Assembly (NCBI GenBank): GCA_913058345.1
Contig: CAJXQR010000008.1
Span: 1-64,000 of the forward strand
Origin: an uncultured Gammaproteobacteria bacterium
GTDB lineage: Bacteria > Pseudomonadota > Gammaproteobacteria > Pseudomonadales > Porticoccaceae
Length of the DNA: 64,000 nt
Direction of reading: 5' to 3'
Part shown: positions 54,573 through 64,000 of the stretch, piece by piece
Position numbering within the stretch: the first letter of the stretch is position 1
Layout: each line of letters opens with the position of its first letter
The notes under the pieces: generated by a model
The model's input: the letters and a program-made list of their open reading frames with translations, nothing else
What the model was told of the DNA's origin: nothing
Database searches by the model: none
Position numbers and translations under genes: made by a program

Positions 54573-55727
54573 ATGATGAATTTACAGACAGGAAAGGTGA
54601 TGCTGAGCATTAAACGTTTACAGGGCCTGATGGCGGTGTTGATGCTGTGCGCGGCGCTACCCGCTGCTGCTGAACGGTTGAAAGATATCACCTCCATTGC
54701 CGGTGTGCGCTCAAACCACCTGGTGGGCTATGGTCTGGTCATTGGCCTCGATGGCAGCGGTGATTCCACTAACTCGGCGCCATTCACGGTGCAAAGTTTA
54801 AAAAGTATGCTCGCCAAATTTGGTGTCGTCGTGCCGCCAAATATTAACCCCTCGCTGAAAAATGTGGCAGCAGTCATGATTCATGCCGAGCTTCCGCCCT
54901 TTGCCAAACCGGGCCAGACCATTGATATCACCGTGTCTTCCATTGCCAATGCGAAAAGTCTGCGAGGCGGCAGTTTGTTGATGGCGCCATTGAAGGGGGT
55001 TGATGGTCAGACGTATGCCATCGCCCAGGGCAATATGGTCGTTGGCGGTTTTGGTGCCGAGGGTGGTGATGGCACGAGTGTCACGGTTAATATTCCCAGC
55101 GTGGGTCGTATTCCCAATGGTGCGACGGTTGAGCGAGAAGTACCGACACCGTTTTCGCAGGCTGGTCCTCTGGTGCTAAATTTAAAAACGCCAGATTTCA
55201 CCACAGCAATGCGCGTGGCGGAGAAAATTAATACAGTCGTTGGTGATGGCACGGCCCTCCCCATCGACAGCTCGTCAGTGCAGGTACAGTCGCCTGCCAA
55301 TCCGGGCCAAAAAGTGGCTTTTCTGGCTATGTTGCAAGCCATTGAGGTGACCCCCGGAGAGGCGCCAGCACGGGTTATTGTTAACGCCCGTACCGGCACA
55401 ATTGTTATAGACAGCCATGTGCGGGTTATGCCGGTTGCTGTGTCCCACGGCAGTATCACCGTCTCTGTTACCGAGTCTTTTGATGTGAGTCAGCCCAGGG
55501 CTTTTACGCGTAGTCGGGGTGCTCAAACCGTGGTTACCCCCAGTTCTGAGGTGGCGATTACCCAGGAGAACAACCCGATGTTCTTGATGGGCGGAGAATC
55601 AGGTGTCGCGCTGAAAGATGTCGTCAGGGCGGTCAATAAAATTGGTGCTGCCCCGGGGGACCTTGCGTCCATCCTTCAAGCGTTAAAACAGGCCGGCGCC
55701 TTGCGTGCCGACTTGATCGTGATATAG
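54573..55727 (+). CDS. flgI: Flagellar P-ring protein FlgI
   Basis: 384 residues. ATG 54573 has a perfect AGGAGG eight bases upstream; ATG 54576 and 54603 are alternatives. The signal peptide ([13 protein letters not shown]) precedes [37 protein letters not shown]-like and [20 protein letters not shown] segments fit. It forms the periplasmic ring with help from FlgA. Confidence 0.97.
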   Translation: MMNLQTGKVMLSIKRLQGLMAVLMLCAALPAAAERLKDITSIAGVRSNHLVGYGLVIGLDGSGDSTNSAPFTVQSLKSMLAKFGVVVPPNINPSLKNVAAVMIHAELPPFAKPGQTIDITVSSIANAKSLRGGSLLMAPLKGVDGQTYAIAQGNMVVGGFGAEGGDGTSVTVNIPSVGRIPNGATVEREVPTPFSQAGPLVLNLKTPDFTTAMRVAEKINTVVGDGTALPIDSSSVQVQSPANPGQKVAFLAMLQAIEVTPGEAPARVIVNARTGTIVIDSHVRVMPVAVSHGSITVSVTESFDVSQPRAFTRSRGAQTVVTPSSEVAITQENNPMFLMGGESGVALKDVVRAVNKIGAAPGDLASILQALKQAGALRADLIVI

Positions 55728-55737
55728 GGGCTGAGCC

Positions 55738-56760
55738 ATGGTTATGTCAGTACTATCCAGTCAGCAAGCCCCCGCGCAGCAGGTGTACCACAGCTTTGCT
55801 GGCTTTGAGCAGATGCGCGCTCAGGCCCGTGGAGGGGATAGCGAAGCGCTATCGGGCGCCGCCAAGCAGTTTGAATCTGTGTTTGTACAGATGATGCTTA
55901 AAGCGATGCGTGACACCGTGCCCGAAGGTGGTTTGTTTGACAGCGAGACATCTGATTTTTACGAAGGTATGTTCGACCAGCAAATTTCCCTCAACATCGC
56001 CAATGGCAAAGGTATCGGCCTTGCTGAAGTTATTGAGCGCCAGATGCAGGGTATGCCAGGTGGTGCGCCTGTGGATCAAGCGCTGCTGGGAGATGGGTCG
56101 CGGGCGCCTTTATCAGTGCCCGAGCGTTCGCCCTTTGCGGCATTAACATCGGTGAGTCGTCCTTTGGCTATTGACCCGCACCGCGCCAGTTCCGTATTGC
56201 TGAAGGGCGCCGATGAACAGCAAGTTAGCGCGTCAAAGGCTGACTATTGGGCACCGGCCACCCCCGAAGCCTTTGCTGATGAATTGCGCCCCTACGCACA
56301 GCGCGCTGCAAAAAGCCTGGGTGTGAGTGAAAATCTGCTCATCGCCCAGGCCGCCCTGGAAACTGGCTGGGGGCAGAAAGTGATGCCGCGCAACGATGGC
56401 GGTAGTAGTTTTAATCTTTTCGGTATTAAGGCGAATGCTAGCTGGCAGGGTGACAAGGCCAGCACCGCGACCCTCGAATACCGTGATGGTATCGCCCGGC
56501 GCGAGCGTGCTGATTTTCGTGCCTATGCCTCCGTTGAGCAAGCTTTTGACGATTATGTTGCTTTCCTCAGCGAGCAACCGCGCTACAGCGAAGCCTTGAA
56601 AACGACCGGCGATAAAGCCTTTGCCGAGGCTTTGCAGAGCAGTGGTTATGCGACCGACCCGGCTTATGCAGAAAAAATTCTCGCCGTAAAGCAGCGTCTC
56701 GATCGTATTGAGCCGCCAGTGTTGGCTAAGGGTTCGATGACCCCCGCAGACAGGAGTTAA
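55738..56760 (+). CDS. flgJ: Rod-assembly muramidase FlgJ
   Basis: 340 residues, the two-domain gammaproteobacterial form. The N-terminal rod-cap domain (AAKQFESVFVQMMLKAMRDT at about 40-60) and the C-terminal glucosaminidase domain (LLIAQAALETGWGQKVM, SFNLFGIKA) are both intact. It opens the peptidoglycan for rod growth. The catalytic Glu is probably the one in AALETGWG. Confidence 0.95.
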   Translation: MVMSVLSSQQAPAQQVYHSFAGFEQMRAQARGGDSEALSGAAKQFESVFVQMMLKAMRDTVPEGGLFDSETSDFYEGMFDQQISLNIANGKGIGLAEVIERQMQGMPGGAPVDQALLGDGSRAPLSVPERSPFAALTSVSRPLAIDPHRASSVLLKGADEQQVSASKADYWAPATPEAFADELRPYAQRAAKSLGVSENLLIAQAALETGWGQKVMPRNDGGSSFNLFGIKANASWQGDKASTATLEYRDGIARRERADFRAYASVEQAFDDYVAFLSEQPRYSEALKTTGDKAFAEALQSSGYATDPAYAEKILAVKQRLDRIEPPVLAKGSMTPADRS

Positions 56761-56764
56761 TTCA

Positions 56765-58705
56765 ATGGCTAATTTATTAGGTATAGCGTCATCGGGCCTG
56801 GGGGCTATACAGCAAGCGCTCACCACTACCGGGCACAACATTGCGAATGTGAATACCGAGGGCTACAGCCGCCAGATCGCCGACTTCTCGACGCTGCCCT
56901 CTCAGCGTGTCGGCGACTCTTATGCAGGTAGTGGCGTTGAAATTGGCGCTGTGCGACGCGGTTACGACAGCTTCGTGGTTGAAGAGCTGCGCACCCGGGG
57001 CAGTAAACTCGGCATGGCAAGCGCGTTTGAATCACTGGCCTCGGGTCTCGATAGCTTAGTGGGGGATAGTGACAATGGTCTGGCCTCGGCCCTCGAAGGG
57101 TTTTTTAACGCAGTACAAGATGTTGCCAGTGATCCGGGCAGTATATCTGCACGTCAAATTGTGCTGTCCGAAGCAAAAATTCTCACCGACCGCTTCACTC
57201 AACTCAATGAAAATTTGCAGGGTTTCGAACGTGATGCCAACAACCGTATTGACTCGGCTGTGGGAGAGATTAACGGCCTGGCTGCCAATATTGCCGAACT
57301 TAATGCCGATATCACTCTGGCTTTAGGGGGGGGTGGCGAGCCCAATGATTTACTCGACCAGCGCGACGCCCTGTTAATGCAGTTGTCGAGTAAGGTCGGC
57401 ATTATTAGCCTTGAGCAGACCGACGGTGCTGTCAATGTTTTTGTTGGTAAAGGACAGCAATTAGTGGTTGGTGGTGAAGCCAGGCAGTTGGAGGTGGTTA
57501 ATAATCCGGTTTACCCCAACCGTCTTGAAGTGGGGGTCTCTCAGCCGGGTGGAACGACGCAAATTATTTCGCAACAAATTAGCGGCGGCGAATTACAGGG
57601 GGTACTCGATTTCCGTTCGCGGGTGCTCGATCCGGCGATCTCCGAATTGGGTCGCGTCGCCGTCGCCATGACGGATCTTGTTAATGCCCAGCATCACCTG
57701 GGTATGGATTTAAACGGCCAGCTCGGCGGTGACTTTTTTAGCGCCCTTTCCCCCGCTGTTATCGCCTCGGCTAACAACAGCACGACAGTGCCTGTGGCGA
57801 CCGCCAGTTTAACCATCGACAACACCTCCGATCTTGAAGCCACTGACTACCTGTTGATGTACGACGGTGCCCAATGGGGGCTAACGCGAACCTCTGACGG
57901 CGCTTTCTTCAGTGACCCTGCGGGCAACTTTGCCCTCGATGGCCTTACAGTGAGTGTTGGTGGTACGCCAGCGGCGGGAGATGGTTTTTTACTACGTCCC
58001 GTCTACGGTGCTGCTGGGCAGTTTGGCTTGGAATTGACGGCCCCCGACCAATTCGCGGCGGCGGCTCCGGTGGTGTCTTCGCAGGCTTTAACTAATAGCG
58101 GTTCTGCCAGTATGAGCGCACTCAGTGTGAGCTCAACCGCTGGCCTGCCTCTTGCCGGCAATATTACCCTGAGCTTTAATCCCGATGCCCTGGGTGTCGG
58201 GGTGCCGGGTTTTGATGTGGTCGGTGGCCCCGGTGGCCCCGGTGGCACCATTGCTTTTGACCCCGCCACCGAAAGCGGTGGTAAAACCTTTACCTTTGCC
58301 GGTTCTGGCGGTCTCAGTTTTACTCTGAGTGGTATTCCCGATACGGGTGATGTTTTTACGCTCTCGGCCAACGCTGGTGCCCCTGGCGATAACCGCAATG
58401 CGCTGTTGTTGGGGGCGATGCAAAGCCAGAGTCTGGTCGATGGCAGTACGGCAACCTTTGGCGAGGCCTACAGCGGGATGATTGGCGGTGTGGGTGTGGC
58501 CACGCGTCAAGCTCAGGCCAATTTGCAGGCTGAAGATAGTTTAATGAATAACGCCGTTGCCGCCCGTGAGCGGGTATCGGGTGTCAACCTCGAACAAGAA
58601 GCCGCCGAGCTGGTTCGCTTGCAGCAAGCTTATCAGGCCGCGGCTCAGTTAGTGGCCATTGCCGATACGCTGTTTCAAACCCTTCTCGGGGCCACGCAGC
58701 GTTAA
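56765..58705 (+). CDS. flgK: Hook-associated protein 1 (FlgK)
   Basis: 646 residues, about 100 longer than E. coli FlgK, with extra length in the central domain (repetitive GGPGGPGGTIAFDP region). The N-terminal GIASSGLGAIQQALTTTGHN and C-terminal VNLEQEAAELVRLQQAYQAA are conserved. First hook-filament junction protein and a FlgN client. An eight-G run at 57326-57333 lies in the D/LGGGGE stretch. Confidence 0.95.
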   Translation: MANLLGIASSGLGAIQQALTTTGHNIANVNTEGYSRQIADFSTLPSQRVGDSYAGSGVEIGAVRRGYDSFVVEELRTRGSKLGMASAFESLASGLDSLVGDSDNGLASALEGFFNAVQDVASDPGSISARQIVLSEAKILTDRFTQLNENLQGFERDANNRIDSAVGEINGLAANIAELNADITLALGGGGEPNDLLDQRDALLMQLSSKVGIISLEQTDGAVNVFVGKGQQLVVGGEARQLEVVNNPVYPNRLEVGVSQPGGTTQIISQQISGGELQGVLDFRSRVLDPAISELGRVAVAMTDLVNAQHHLGMDLNGQLGGDFFSALSPAVIASANNSTTVPVATASLTIDNTSDLEATDYLLMYDGAQWGLTRTSDGAFFSDPAGNFALDGLTVSVGGTPAAGDGFLLRPVYGAAGQFGLELTAPDQFAAAAPVVSSQALTNSGSASMSALSVSSTAGLPLAGNITLSFNPDALGVGVPGFDVVGGPGGPGGTIAFDPATESGGKTFTFAGSGGLSFTLSGIPDTGDVFTLSANAGAPGDNRNALLLGAMQSQSLVDGSTATFGEAYSGMIGGVGVATRQAQANLQAEDSLMNNAVAARERVSGVNLEQEAAELVRLQQAYQAAAQLVAIADTLFQTLLGATQR

Positions 58706-58734
58706 CCCGCCAGCGCGCCCGCAGTGAGTACGCT

Positions 58735-59937
58735 ATGACAATTTCAACCGCACAAATTTTCCGCCAGGGTATTAACGCCATTCTCAGCCAGCAGGAGGGG
58801 CTGTCGCGCACTCAGGCCGAAATCGCCAGTGGCAAGCGTATACAAACGCCCTCTGACGATCCCTCGGGGGCGGCTAAAATTCTCGATATTGAAGAGCAAA
58901 TTGCTACTGCCGAGCAACATTTGCGCAATGGCGAGTTTGCCCTCACCGAGCTCTATCTTGAAGAGGGTGCAATGACCGGGGCGCAAAATGTTCTGCAACG
59001 GGTGCGTGAGTTAATGATTCAGGCCAATAATGACAGCCAGTCGGAGAGTACTCGTCAGGGCATTGCCACCGAAGTGCGCGCTCTGCGCGACGAGCTACTG
59101 GCCCTGGCCAATACGCGCAATGCCAGCGGTGACTACCTTTTTGCCGGTTTTCAAACCGACAGTCTGCCTTTTAGCATAAACGGTGGTAACGTGGTTTATC
59201 ACGGTGACCAGGGTCAGCGACGTATTCAGGCTGGCCCCTCATCGCTGGTACCTATTAACGACTCCGGGATCGATGTTTTTCAGTTAATTAAAAATGGTAA
59301 TGGTACCTTGAGCGTGGACAACGCGAGCTCCAATACCGGTTCAGGCATAGTGCAATCATTGAGCCAGGATAATAGTTTGGTCAGTGATACTTATAGCCTC
59401 AATTTCATTCAGCTCACCCCTGGCGACCCTGTTACCTATGAAGTGCGCGACTCGTCTGCAGCACTGGTGAGCTCGGGCAGCTACGTCAGTGGTGAGTCCA
59501 TTGACTTTAATGGCGCGGTGCTTGTGCTTAATGGCGTGCCTGCCAACGGTGACAGTTTTACAGTTAGCCCCTCGGTCAATCAGGATGTCTTTGCCACCCT
59601 CAATAACATTATTACCGCTCTGGAAGCACCCTCCACCGAGCTTGCCGATAATGCCAATTTTCACAACGACATGGCTGAGGGCTTGAATGATATTGATCAG
59701 GCTCTGGATAATTTTTTGCGTATTCGATCCAATATTGGTTCGCGGCTCAATAACCTGGACAGACAGGCCGAGGTGAATGAAAACTTCCTGCTACGTATGC
59801 AAGAAGCCGCTTCACAAGTGCAAGATCTTGACTACGCCGAGGCGATTAGCCGGCTCAGTGCGCAGTCGATTTCGTTGGAGGCCGCGCAAAAAGTCTTCAT
59901 CGAAGTGCAGGGGCTCTCCCTGTTTAATTATCTGTAA
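58735..59937 (+). CDS. flgL: Hook-associated protein 3 (FlgL)
   Basis: 400 residues. It has the flagellin-like N-terminus (IASGKRIQTPSDDPSGAAKI) and a C-terminal EAISRLSAQSISLEAAQKVF. Second hook-filament junction protein, last gene of the flgB-L run, 30 bases after flgK. Confidence 0.95.
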   Translation: MTISTAQIFRQGINAILSQQEGLSRTQAEIASGKRIQTPSDDPSGAAKILDIEEQIATAEQHLRNGEFALTELYLEEGAMTGAQNVLQRVRELMIQANNDSQSESTRQGIATEVRALRDELLALANTRNASGDYLFAGFQTDSLPFSINGGNVVYHGDQGQRRIQAGPSSLVPINDSGIDVFQLIKNGNGTLSVDNASSNTGSGIVQSLSQDNSLVSDTYSLNFIQLTPGDPVTYEVRDSSAALVSSGSYVSGESIDFNGAVLVLNGVPANGDSFTVSPSVNQDVFATLNNIITALEAPSTELADNANFHNDMAEGLNDIDQALDNFLRIRSNIGSRLNNLDRQAEVNENFLLRMQEAASQVQDLDYAEAISRLSAQSISLEAAQKVFIEVQGLSLFNYL

Positions 59938-60335
59938 TCTCTCTTGTTTTCCTCTATTATTCTTGTGTGCAAAACTAACTAGTAGTGCGCCGCTGATTAC
60001 GTGAGACACATGTTGATGACTTCCTCCGGACGTCTTGTTTCTTATTGCAGGTTTGTTGTCAGCAGTGATGGTGGCGTCTATTGAGCTTAAATGGGCGTCA
60101 AATCTGAACTGCGTCACAAAAATTCTTGTCTTGCGACATTTCTCGAAAAAAGCCTAAAGATTCTCTCGCCCCTGTCGATAACTATTGTGGAGGCAGCACT
60201 TACCTACGTTATTGGCAATAAGCCGCGACAACGTAAAAATACTAGTAAGGTGTTCAATTGGGTAAGCGCCGCCGTATTTGGCAAAGTAGATACGTCAACA
60301 AGACAAGCAAACAAGAGTTTGCGCAGGAGCTAAGA
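59938..60335 (+). other. Intergenic region before fliC
   Basis: Apart from the sigma-28 promoter I see no gene or clear terminator in these 398 bases. Small open frames here have no family resemblance. The leader from the promoter to the fliC start is about 150 bases. Confidence 0.6.
60155..60181 (+). promoter_or_regulatory. Sigma-28 (FliA) promoter of fliC
   Basis: TAAAGATT (60155-60162), 11 bases and GTCGATAA (60174-60181), 14 of 16 positions matching TAAAGTTT-N11-GCCGATAA. It lies 154 bases before the flagellin ATG. Confidence 0.8.
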
Positions 60336-62165
60336 ATGCCTCAGTTTATTAACAGTAATATCCCCTCACTCACCGCTCAGCGAAACCTCAATACTTCGCA
60401 GAGCGACTTGAATACTTCTCTGCAACGTTTGTCATCAGGTTTGCGCATTAACAGTGCGAAAGACGATGCGGCGGGTCTTGCGATTTCCGAGCGTTTCACC
60501 ACACAGATTCGTGGTCTTAACCAGGCCGCTCGAAATGCTAACGACGGTATTTCTCTAGCGCAAACTGCTGAAGGCGACCTCGCCGCTATTACCAACAACC
60601 TGCAACGTATTCGTGAGTTATCAGTACAGTCGGCCAACGCCACTAACTCGGCATCTGACCGTACGGCATTGCAGGCGGAAGTGTCAGAACTCATTTCTGA
60701 AATCGATCGTGTCGCCTCAACCAGTGCTTTTAACGGTGTAAGGCTGCTCGACGGTTCTTTCTCCGCACAGCAGTTTCAGGTCGGTGCCAACGCCGGTGAA
60801 ACGGTCAGTATTTCTTCTATTGCCAGTTCACGCACAGCGGATATTGGTCAGGCTCTCACCGTTACGGAAACAGGTGGTGCGCTGACGGGTGCTTTAACTG
60901 CAGGTGATCTGACTATTAATGGCACAGACGTCGGTGCTGTGGCACAAGACGCAGCGGCTATCGCAACCGCGATTAGTGCCACCGGTGATGGTGTTAGTGC
61001 TACGGCTACCAATGCACAAACTGCGATTACTTTTGCTGATGTGGTGGGTACAGCGGCTGCGCCGGCGGTCCAATCGTCTGTAGCACTTGGCGCGTTCACT
61101 GTGAACGCTACAACAGATACTGATGCAACCAACCAATATTCAATAGCTTTTGATAATAGTGGTGATGGCGGTACAGATACCTTAACAATTACGGCTACTG
61201 CTGATATCGCTAACGATGGTAATGATGCGGTTGCGAACCTTACAGCAGGTTTTGTTGCGGCGGGTTTTGTCGACGCTGGCGGTACAGGTACCGTTAATGG
61301 TTATAATCTCGAACTGGGTGGGCAAGCGTCTATTTCAGCAGCAATTACTAATGGAACTTTAACAGTCGCACGTGCTGACGGAATCGAGTTCTCTACTACT
61401 GAGACGGCGACGGGTTTTTCTAATGACCCCGCTTTTGCTAACACGGCAACGACAACCAACGGTACCATAGCTACATCAGGTACTGCGCCGACTTACACGT
61501 TATCAATAGATGGCACTGCCCTTGATTTCACCACTGCAGGCGCAGATGGAACGATTACTGCAGCAGAGGTGGGCGCGCTGGTCGATGCTCTTGATGGCTA
61601 TACCGCCTCAGGCACAGGTACGACGTTATCCATCACTAAAGACGATGGCAGTAATATCGTGTTGCTTGAAGGGGGTTCTGATTCTGACGCATCAGAGGGT
61701 TTAGCGGTTGACGGAAGTGCTACTGCCGCTAGCGAAACCTACCGTGGAACTGTTGATGTCACCTCTACGGGTGCTGACTTGGTAATTGGTGGTACTGCAC
61801 CTGGCAATGCTGGTTTGTCGGCGGGCACCTTTGCCGCAGCCTTGGGTGGCACCACTATTGCGGCAACCGATATTTCTACCGTAGCCGGAGCCAATGCGGC
61901 CCTTGCCTCGGTGGATGCGGCATTGACCACGGTCAATAGTAGCCGCGCCCAGTTGGGTGCGATTCAAAACCGCTTTGATTCAGTCGTGTCGAGTATCCAA
62001 ACTACCAGTGAAAACCTCAGTGCTTCACGTAGCCGGATTCGTGACGCTGACTTTGCCTCTGAAACAGCTCAGCTAACGCGAGCGCAAATTCTGCAACAAG
62101 CGGGTGTGTCAATTTTGGGCCAGGCTAATTCCTTGCCACAAAACGCACTCTCTCTGCTGCAGTAA
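60336..62165 (+). CDS. fliC: Flagellin
   Basis: 609 residues from ATG 60336 with AGGAG at 60325-60329. The frame is open to 60258 but that part is not flagellin-like. Conserved D0/D1 ends ([40 protein letters not shown] and the C-terminal [27 protein letters not shown]-type end) enclose a long variable domain (about residues 175-510). That domain contains two Flagellin_IN-like modules ([15 protein letters not shown] and [16 protein letters not shown]) and is rich in Ala, Thr, Gly and Asp. It forms the filament. Confidence 0.95.
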   Translation: MPQFINSNIPSLTAQRNLNTSQSDLNTSLQRLSSGLRINSAKDDAAGLAISERFTTQIRGLNQAARNANDGISLAQTAEGDLAAITNNLQRIRELSVQSANATNSASDRTALQAEVSELISEIDRVASTSAFNGVRLLDGSFSAQQFQVGANAGETVSISSIASSRTADIGQALTVTETGGALTGALTAGDLTINGTDVGAVAQDAAAIATAISATGDGVSATATNAQTAITFADVVGTAAAPAVQSSVALGAFTVNATTDTDATNQYSIAFDNSGDGGTDTLTITATADIANDGNDAVANLTAGFVAAGFVDAGGTGTVNGYNLELGGQASISAAITNGTLTVARADGIEFSTTETATGFSNDPAFANTATTTNGTIATSGTAPTYTLSIDGTALDFTTAGADGTITAAEVGALVDALDGYTASGTGTTLSITKDDGSNIVLLEGGSDSDASEGLAVDGSATAASETYRGTVDVTSTGADLVIGGTAPGNAGLSAGTFAAALGGTTIAATDISTVAGANAALASVDAALTTVNSSRAQLGAIQNRFDSVVSSIQTTSENLSASRSRIRDADFASETAQLTRAQILQQAGVSILGQANSLPQNALSLLQ

Positions 62166-62207
62166 GGGCAAAGGAAATGATATGAGCTTTAGGGCTCGTA
62201 GCTATTT

Positions 62208-62246
62208 GACAAAACCGGCGCTGTTTTTAACAGCGCCGGTTTTGTC
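62208..62246 (+). terminator. Strong terminator of fliC
   Basis: An 18-base-pair perfect stem: left arm GACAAAACCGGCGCTGTT, loop TTT, right arm AACAGCGCCGGTTTTGTC. The internal T4 on the right arm is short, but the stem is very stable. It separates fliC from flaG. Confidence 0.75.
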
Positions 62247-62295
62247 GTGGCGTATATTGTCTTAGCGCGTTTTGTTTTGACGCAAGGTGAATATT

Positions 62296-62727
62296 ATGGA
62301 TACCAGTAACCTAACATTAGCGCCCGCCGCAGGCCATAAAACGCGGCAGGGTTATCACTCTGCTCTGCCAGCGGAAAGTGCCAGCCAAAGTCCAAAGGCC
62401 GAGGCAAAGGTCATGCAAGAAGTTGCGGAGGGTGCTGAAGCGCTACCTCGCCACCAGTCTGCCGGGCCAGTTGATGAGTCTGAGCAACAGCAAAACCTCG
62501 TCGACGATACCTTACGCAAGCTGAATGATCTGTCGCAAACGTCTATTGCGTTTTCTCAGCACGAGGAGACAGGCCGTACCGTGATTACGGTCAGTGATAA
62601 AAAATCGGGGGAGCAGATACGCACCATCCCCAGCGAAGATTTATTGGCCATTGCCGCGCATCTCGAAGAATCTTTGAGGAGTGACGATGGCTTGCAACCT
62701 GGCTTATTAGTGAGCAGCAAAGCTTAG
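62296..62727 (+). CDS. flaG: FlaG family flagellar protein
   Basis: 143 residues from ATG 62296, with AAGGTG seven bases before; a GTG three codons upstream is also open. The N-terminus is disordered and the C-terminal FlaG domain has SIAFSQHEETGRTVITVSD and IPSEDLLAIAAHLEESL. FlaG proteins affect filament length in Campylobacter and some Vibrio and Pseudomonas. It lies between fliC and fliD, as in Pseudomonas. Confidence 0.88.
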   Translation: MDTSNLTLAPAAGHKTRQGYHSALPAESASQSPKAEAKVMQEVAEGAEALPRHQSAGPVDESEQQQNLVDDTLRKLNDLSQTSIAFSQHEETGRTVITVSDKKSGEQIRTIPSEDLLAIAAHLEESLRSDDGLQPGLLVSSKA

Positions 62728-63265
62728 CTGGAGCTCTACCTTCTTTGATTCATCCAGCGTTGAGCTCAGTTCAATTCTGCACAGTACAGTACTGACTATA
62801 CTTTCTGGGTGGCCCTTCTGCTGCTAATGCCTCCAATCCTGGCAGGCCCTTGCCGCCTTGTGGCGTTACTTTGCCTCCACCTCCCCCGCAGGGCGTGTAT
62901 TTTATTGTGTTATTACGATGACTGTTTGTTGCGTGAAGGCCTCTAATAACGGGTTCTAGCCATTAATGCTCGGTTCTAGTCGGTTTGCTCCTCTCTTTTT
63001 GGTGTGTTTGTTTTTTTCTTTTGTTTGGTATGTTTTGTGCACTGTTTGGTGTGTTTAGTGTAAAGACGAGAACATTCGACTAAAGTTTTCTTCAAGTGGG
63101 TCGACAAAGAAATAGATGTTGGTTTTTTGCGTTTAACCTAACGCTGTATACGAAGCAGTTAAATAGCGTAATACCGGGTGGCATGTACTGGTGATGTAGT
63201 CAGTGGGTAAGTACACGAGTACTAAACCCGGGTTAGATAGCTCCGTTAATTAATAGGCGAATAAA
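62728..63265 (+). other. Long intergenic region before fliD
   Basis: No credible gene is present in these 538 bases. There is a T/G-rich stretch at about 62985-63065, with TTTGGTGTGTTT occurring twice. The sigma-28 promoter follows at 63081-63107 and leaves a leader of about 150 bases. Confidence 0.55.
63081..63107 (+). promoter_or_regulatory. Sigma-28 (FliA) promoter before fliD
   Basis: A perfect TAAAGTTT (63081-63088), 11 bases and GTCGACAA (63100-63107), 14 of 16 matches overall. It lies about 158 bases before the fliD ATG. Confidence 0.7.
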
Positions 63266-64000
63266 ATGGCAATTACATCGAGCGGCGTTGGTTCGGGACT
63301 CGATATTGAGAGTTTGGTAACTCAGTTGGTTGCCGCCGAACGCTCGCCTACCGAAAATCGGCTGGTGACAAAGGCTGCTGAATATCAGGGTCAAATATCT
63401 GCTTTTGGTGCTTTGAAGGGTGCCTTGTCGGGGTTTCAGTCATCGCTGAGCGCTTTGCAAAGCTTGTCGACCTTTACTGACCGCAACGCGACAGTGAGTG
63501 AAGCCGGAGCGTTGAGCGTAAGTGCGAGTAATACTGCAGCACCTGGCGCTTATTCAGTCGAAGTGAATGCTCTGGCCAAGGCTCACTCACTAGCCTCAGG
63601 TAGCTACACTGCAACGAGTGATGTCGTGGGAGAAGGTACCCTGAATTTCCGTTTTGGTACCACAGACTATACCGGGCCAGACCCCGGCCCCGCGTCTTAT
63701 AATGGCTTTGTTTTGAATGCCGATAAGGCAGCAAGCACAATAACGATAGATAGTAGCAATAACACCCTGGCGGGAATACGCGATGCGGTAAATGGTGCGG
63801 ATATTGGTGTTAACGCCTCCATTATTAATGATGGCAGTGGTTTTCGGCTGTTATTTGCCTCCGAGGAAACGGGTGCTGAAAATAGTCTCGAAGTATCGGT
63901 GACGGAATCAGGTCCAGTCGGGTTGTCGGCTTTAGCCTTTAATGCGTCGACGACGAATTTGAGCCAAACAGTGGCGGCACAGGACGCCAGCCTGTCCGTT
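63266..64000 (+). CDS. fliD: Flagellar filament cap protein FliD, N-terminal part
   Basis: The first 245 residues of the cap protein, running off the right edge in an open frame. It starts MAITSSGVGSGLDIESLVTQ, with LVAAERSPTENRL and the LSALQSLSTFTDRNATVSE segment of the N-terminal domain. FliD caps the filament tip and guides flagellin folding. Confidence 0.94.
   Translation, partial: MAITSSGVGSGLDIESLVTQLVAAERSPTENRLVTKAAEYQGQISAFGALKGALSGFQSSLSALQSLSTFTDRNATVSEAGALSVSASNTAAPGAYSVEVNALAKAHSLASGSYTATSDVVGEGTLNFRFGTTDYTGPDPGPASYNGFVLNADKAASTITIDSSNNTLAGIRDAVNGADIGVNASIINDGSGFRLLFASEETGAENSLEVSVTESGPVGLSALAFNASTTNLSQTVAAQDASLSV

Noticed and set aside
60258-60335. 26-residue extension of flagellin
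   Set aside because: Basic, unlike flagellin; ATG 60336 has AGGAG and the family MPQFINSN start.

Overview
The window looks like the chromosome of a motile Gammaproteobacterium, most likely of the Pseudomonas/Cellvibrionales side of the class. Supporting this are the gene orders lptD-surA-pdxA-rsmA-apaG-apaH, leuS-lptE-holA and miaB-phoH-ybeY-corC-lnt, an AmgK-MurU peptidoglycan-recycling pair, and a Pseudomonas-like flgA-flgM-flgN-flgZ block beside flgB-L. The assignment rests on recognised protein families and gene order, not on a database search. I saw no rRNA or tRNA gene, no insertion sequence, no prophage and no CRISPR array.

Region by region. 1-2.6 kb: the 3' end of tuf, then a second elongation factor G (EF-G2) on the opposite strand, each with its own terminator. 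2.8-16.7 kb: the complete S10, spc and alpha ribosomal operons on the plus strand (rpsJ to rplQ, including secY, the short rpmJ, and rpoA). They end in a long symmetrical hairpin. 16.7-23.7 kb: a tightly overlapping minus-strand operon for outer-membrane biogenesis and housekeeping (lptD, surA, pdxA, rsmA, apaG, apaH). 23.8-26.9 kb: amgK-murU and an aromatic or aspartate aminotransferase. 27.1-32.2 kb: a mixed stretch with an acyl-CoA ligase behind a large palindrome, a VanZ-like/DUF815 pair, an LpxL-like acyltransferase lacking the usual catalytic Glu, and an NADP-dependent oxidoreductase. 32.3-43.0 kb: leuS-lptE-holA and miaB-phoH-ybeY-corC-lnt on the minus strand, separated by an unrecognised plus-strand lipoprotein gene. 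43.1-46.5 kb: a DUF1820 gene, a SPOR-domain membrane protein, and a diguanylate cyclase with a hexanucleotide repeat near its 5' end.

46.5-64 kb is a flagellar locus. The regulatory and chaperone genes flgA, flgM, flgN and flgZ (PilZ) run leftward. The rod, hook, ring and junction genes flgB-flgL run rightward from a sigma-54-type promoter, followed by fliC, flaG and the start of fliD. Close matches to the sigma-28 (FliA) consensus lie upstream of flgM, fliC and fliD. Together these suggest the usual hierarchy: sigma-54 drives basal body and hook genes, FlgM restrains sigma-28 until export begins, and then filament genes are turned on. The neighbouring cyclase and FlgZ could place c-di-GMP control beside the motility genes.

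Most of the window is conventional core genome. The points most worth a second look are the inverted EF-G2 gene between tuf and rpsJ, the LpxL-like protein with a Glu-to-Leu change, the frame-neutral NG repeat in the cyclase, the unknown lipoprotein, the VanZ-DUF815 coupling, and two conspicuous palindromes that look like operators.
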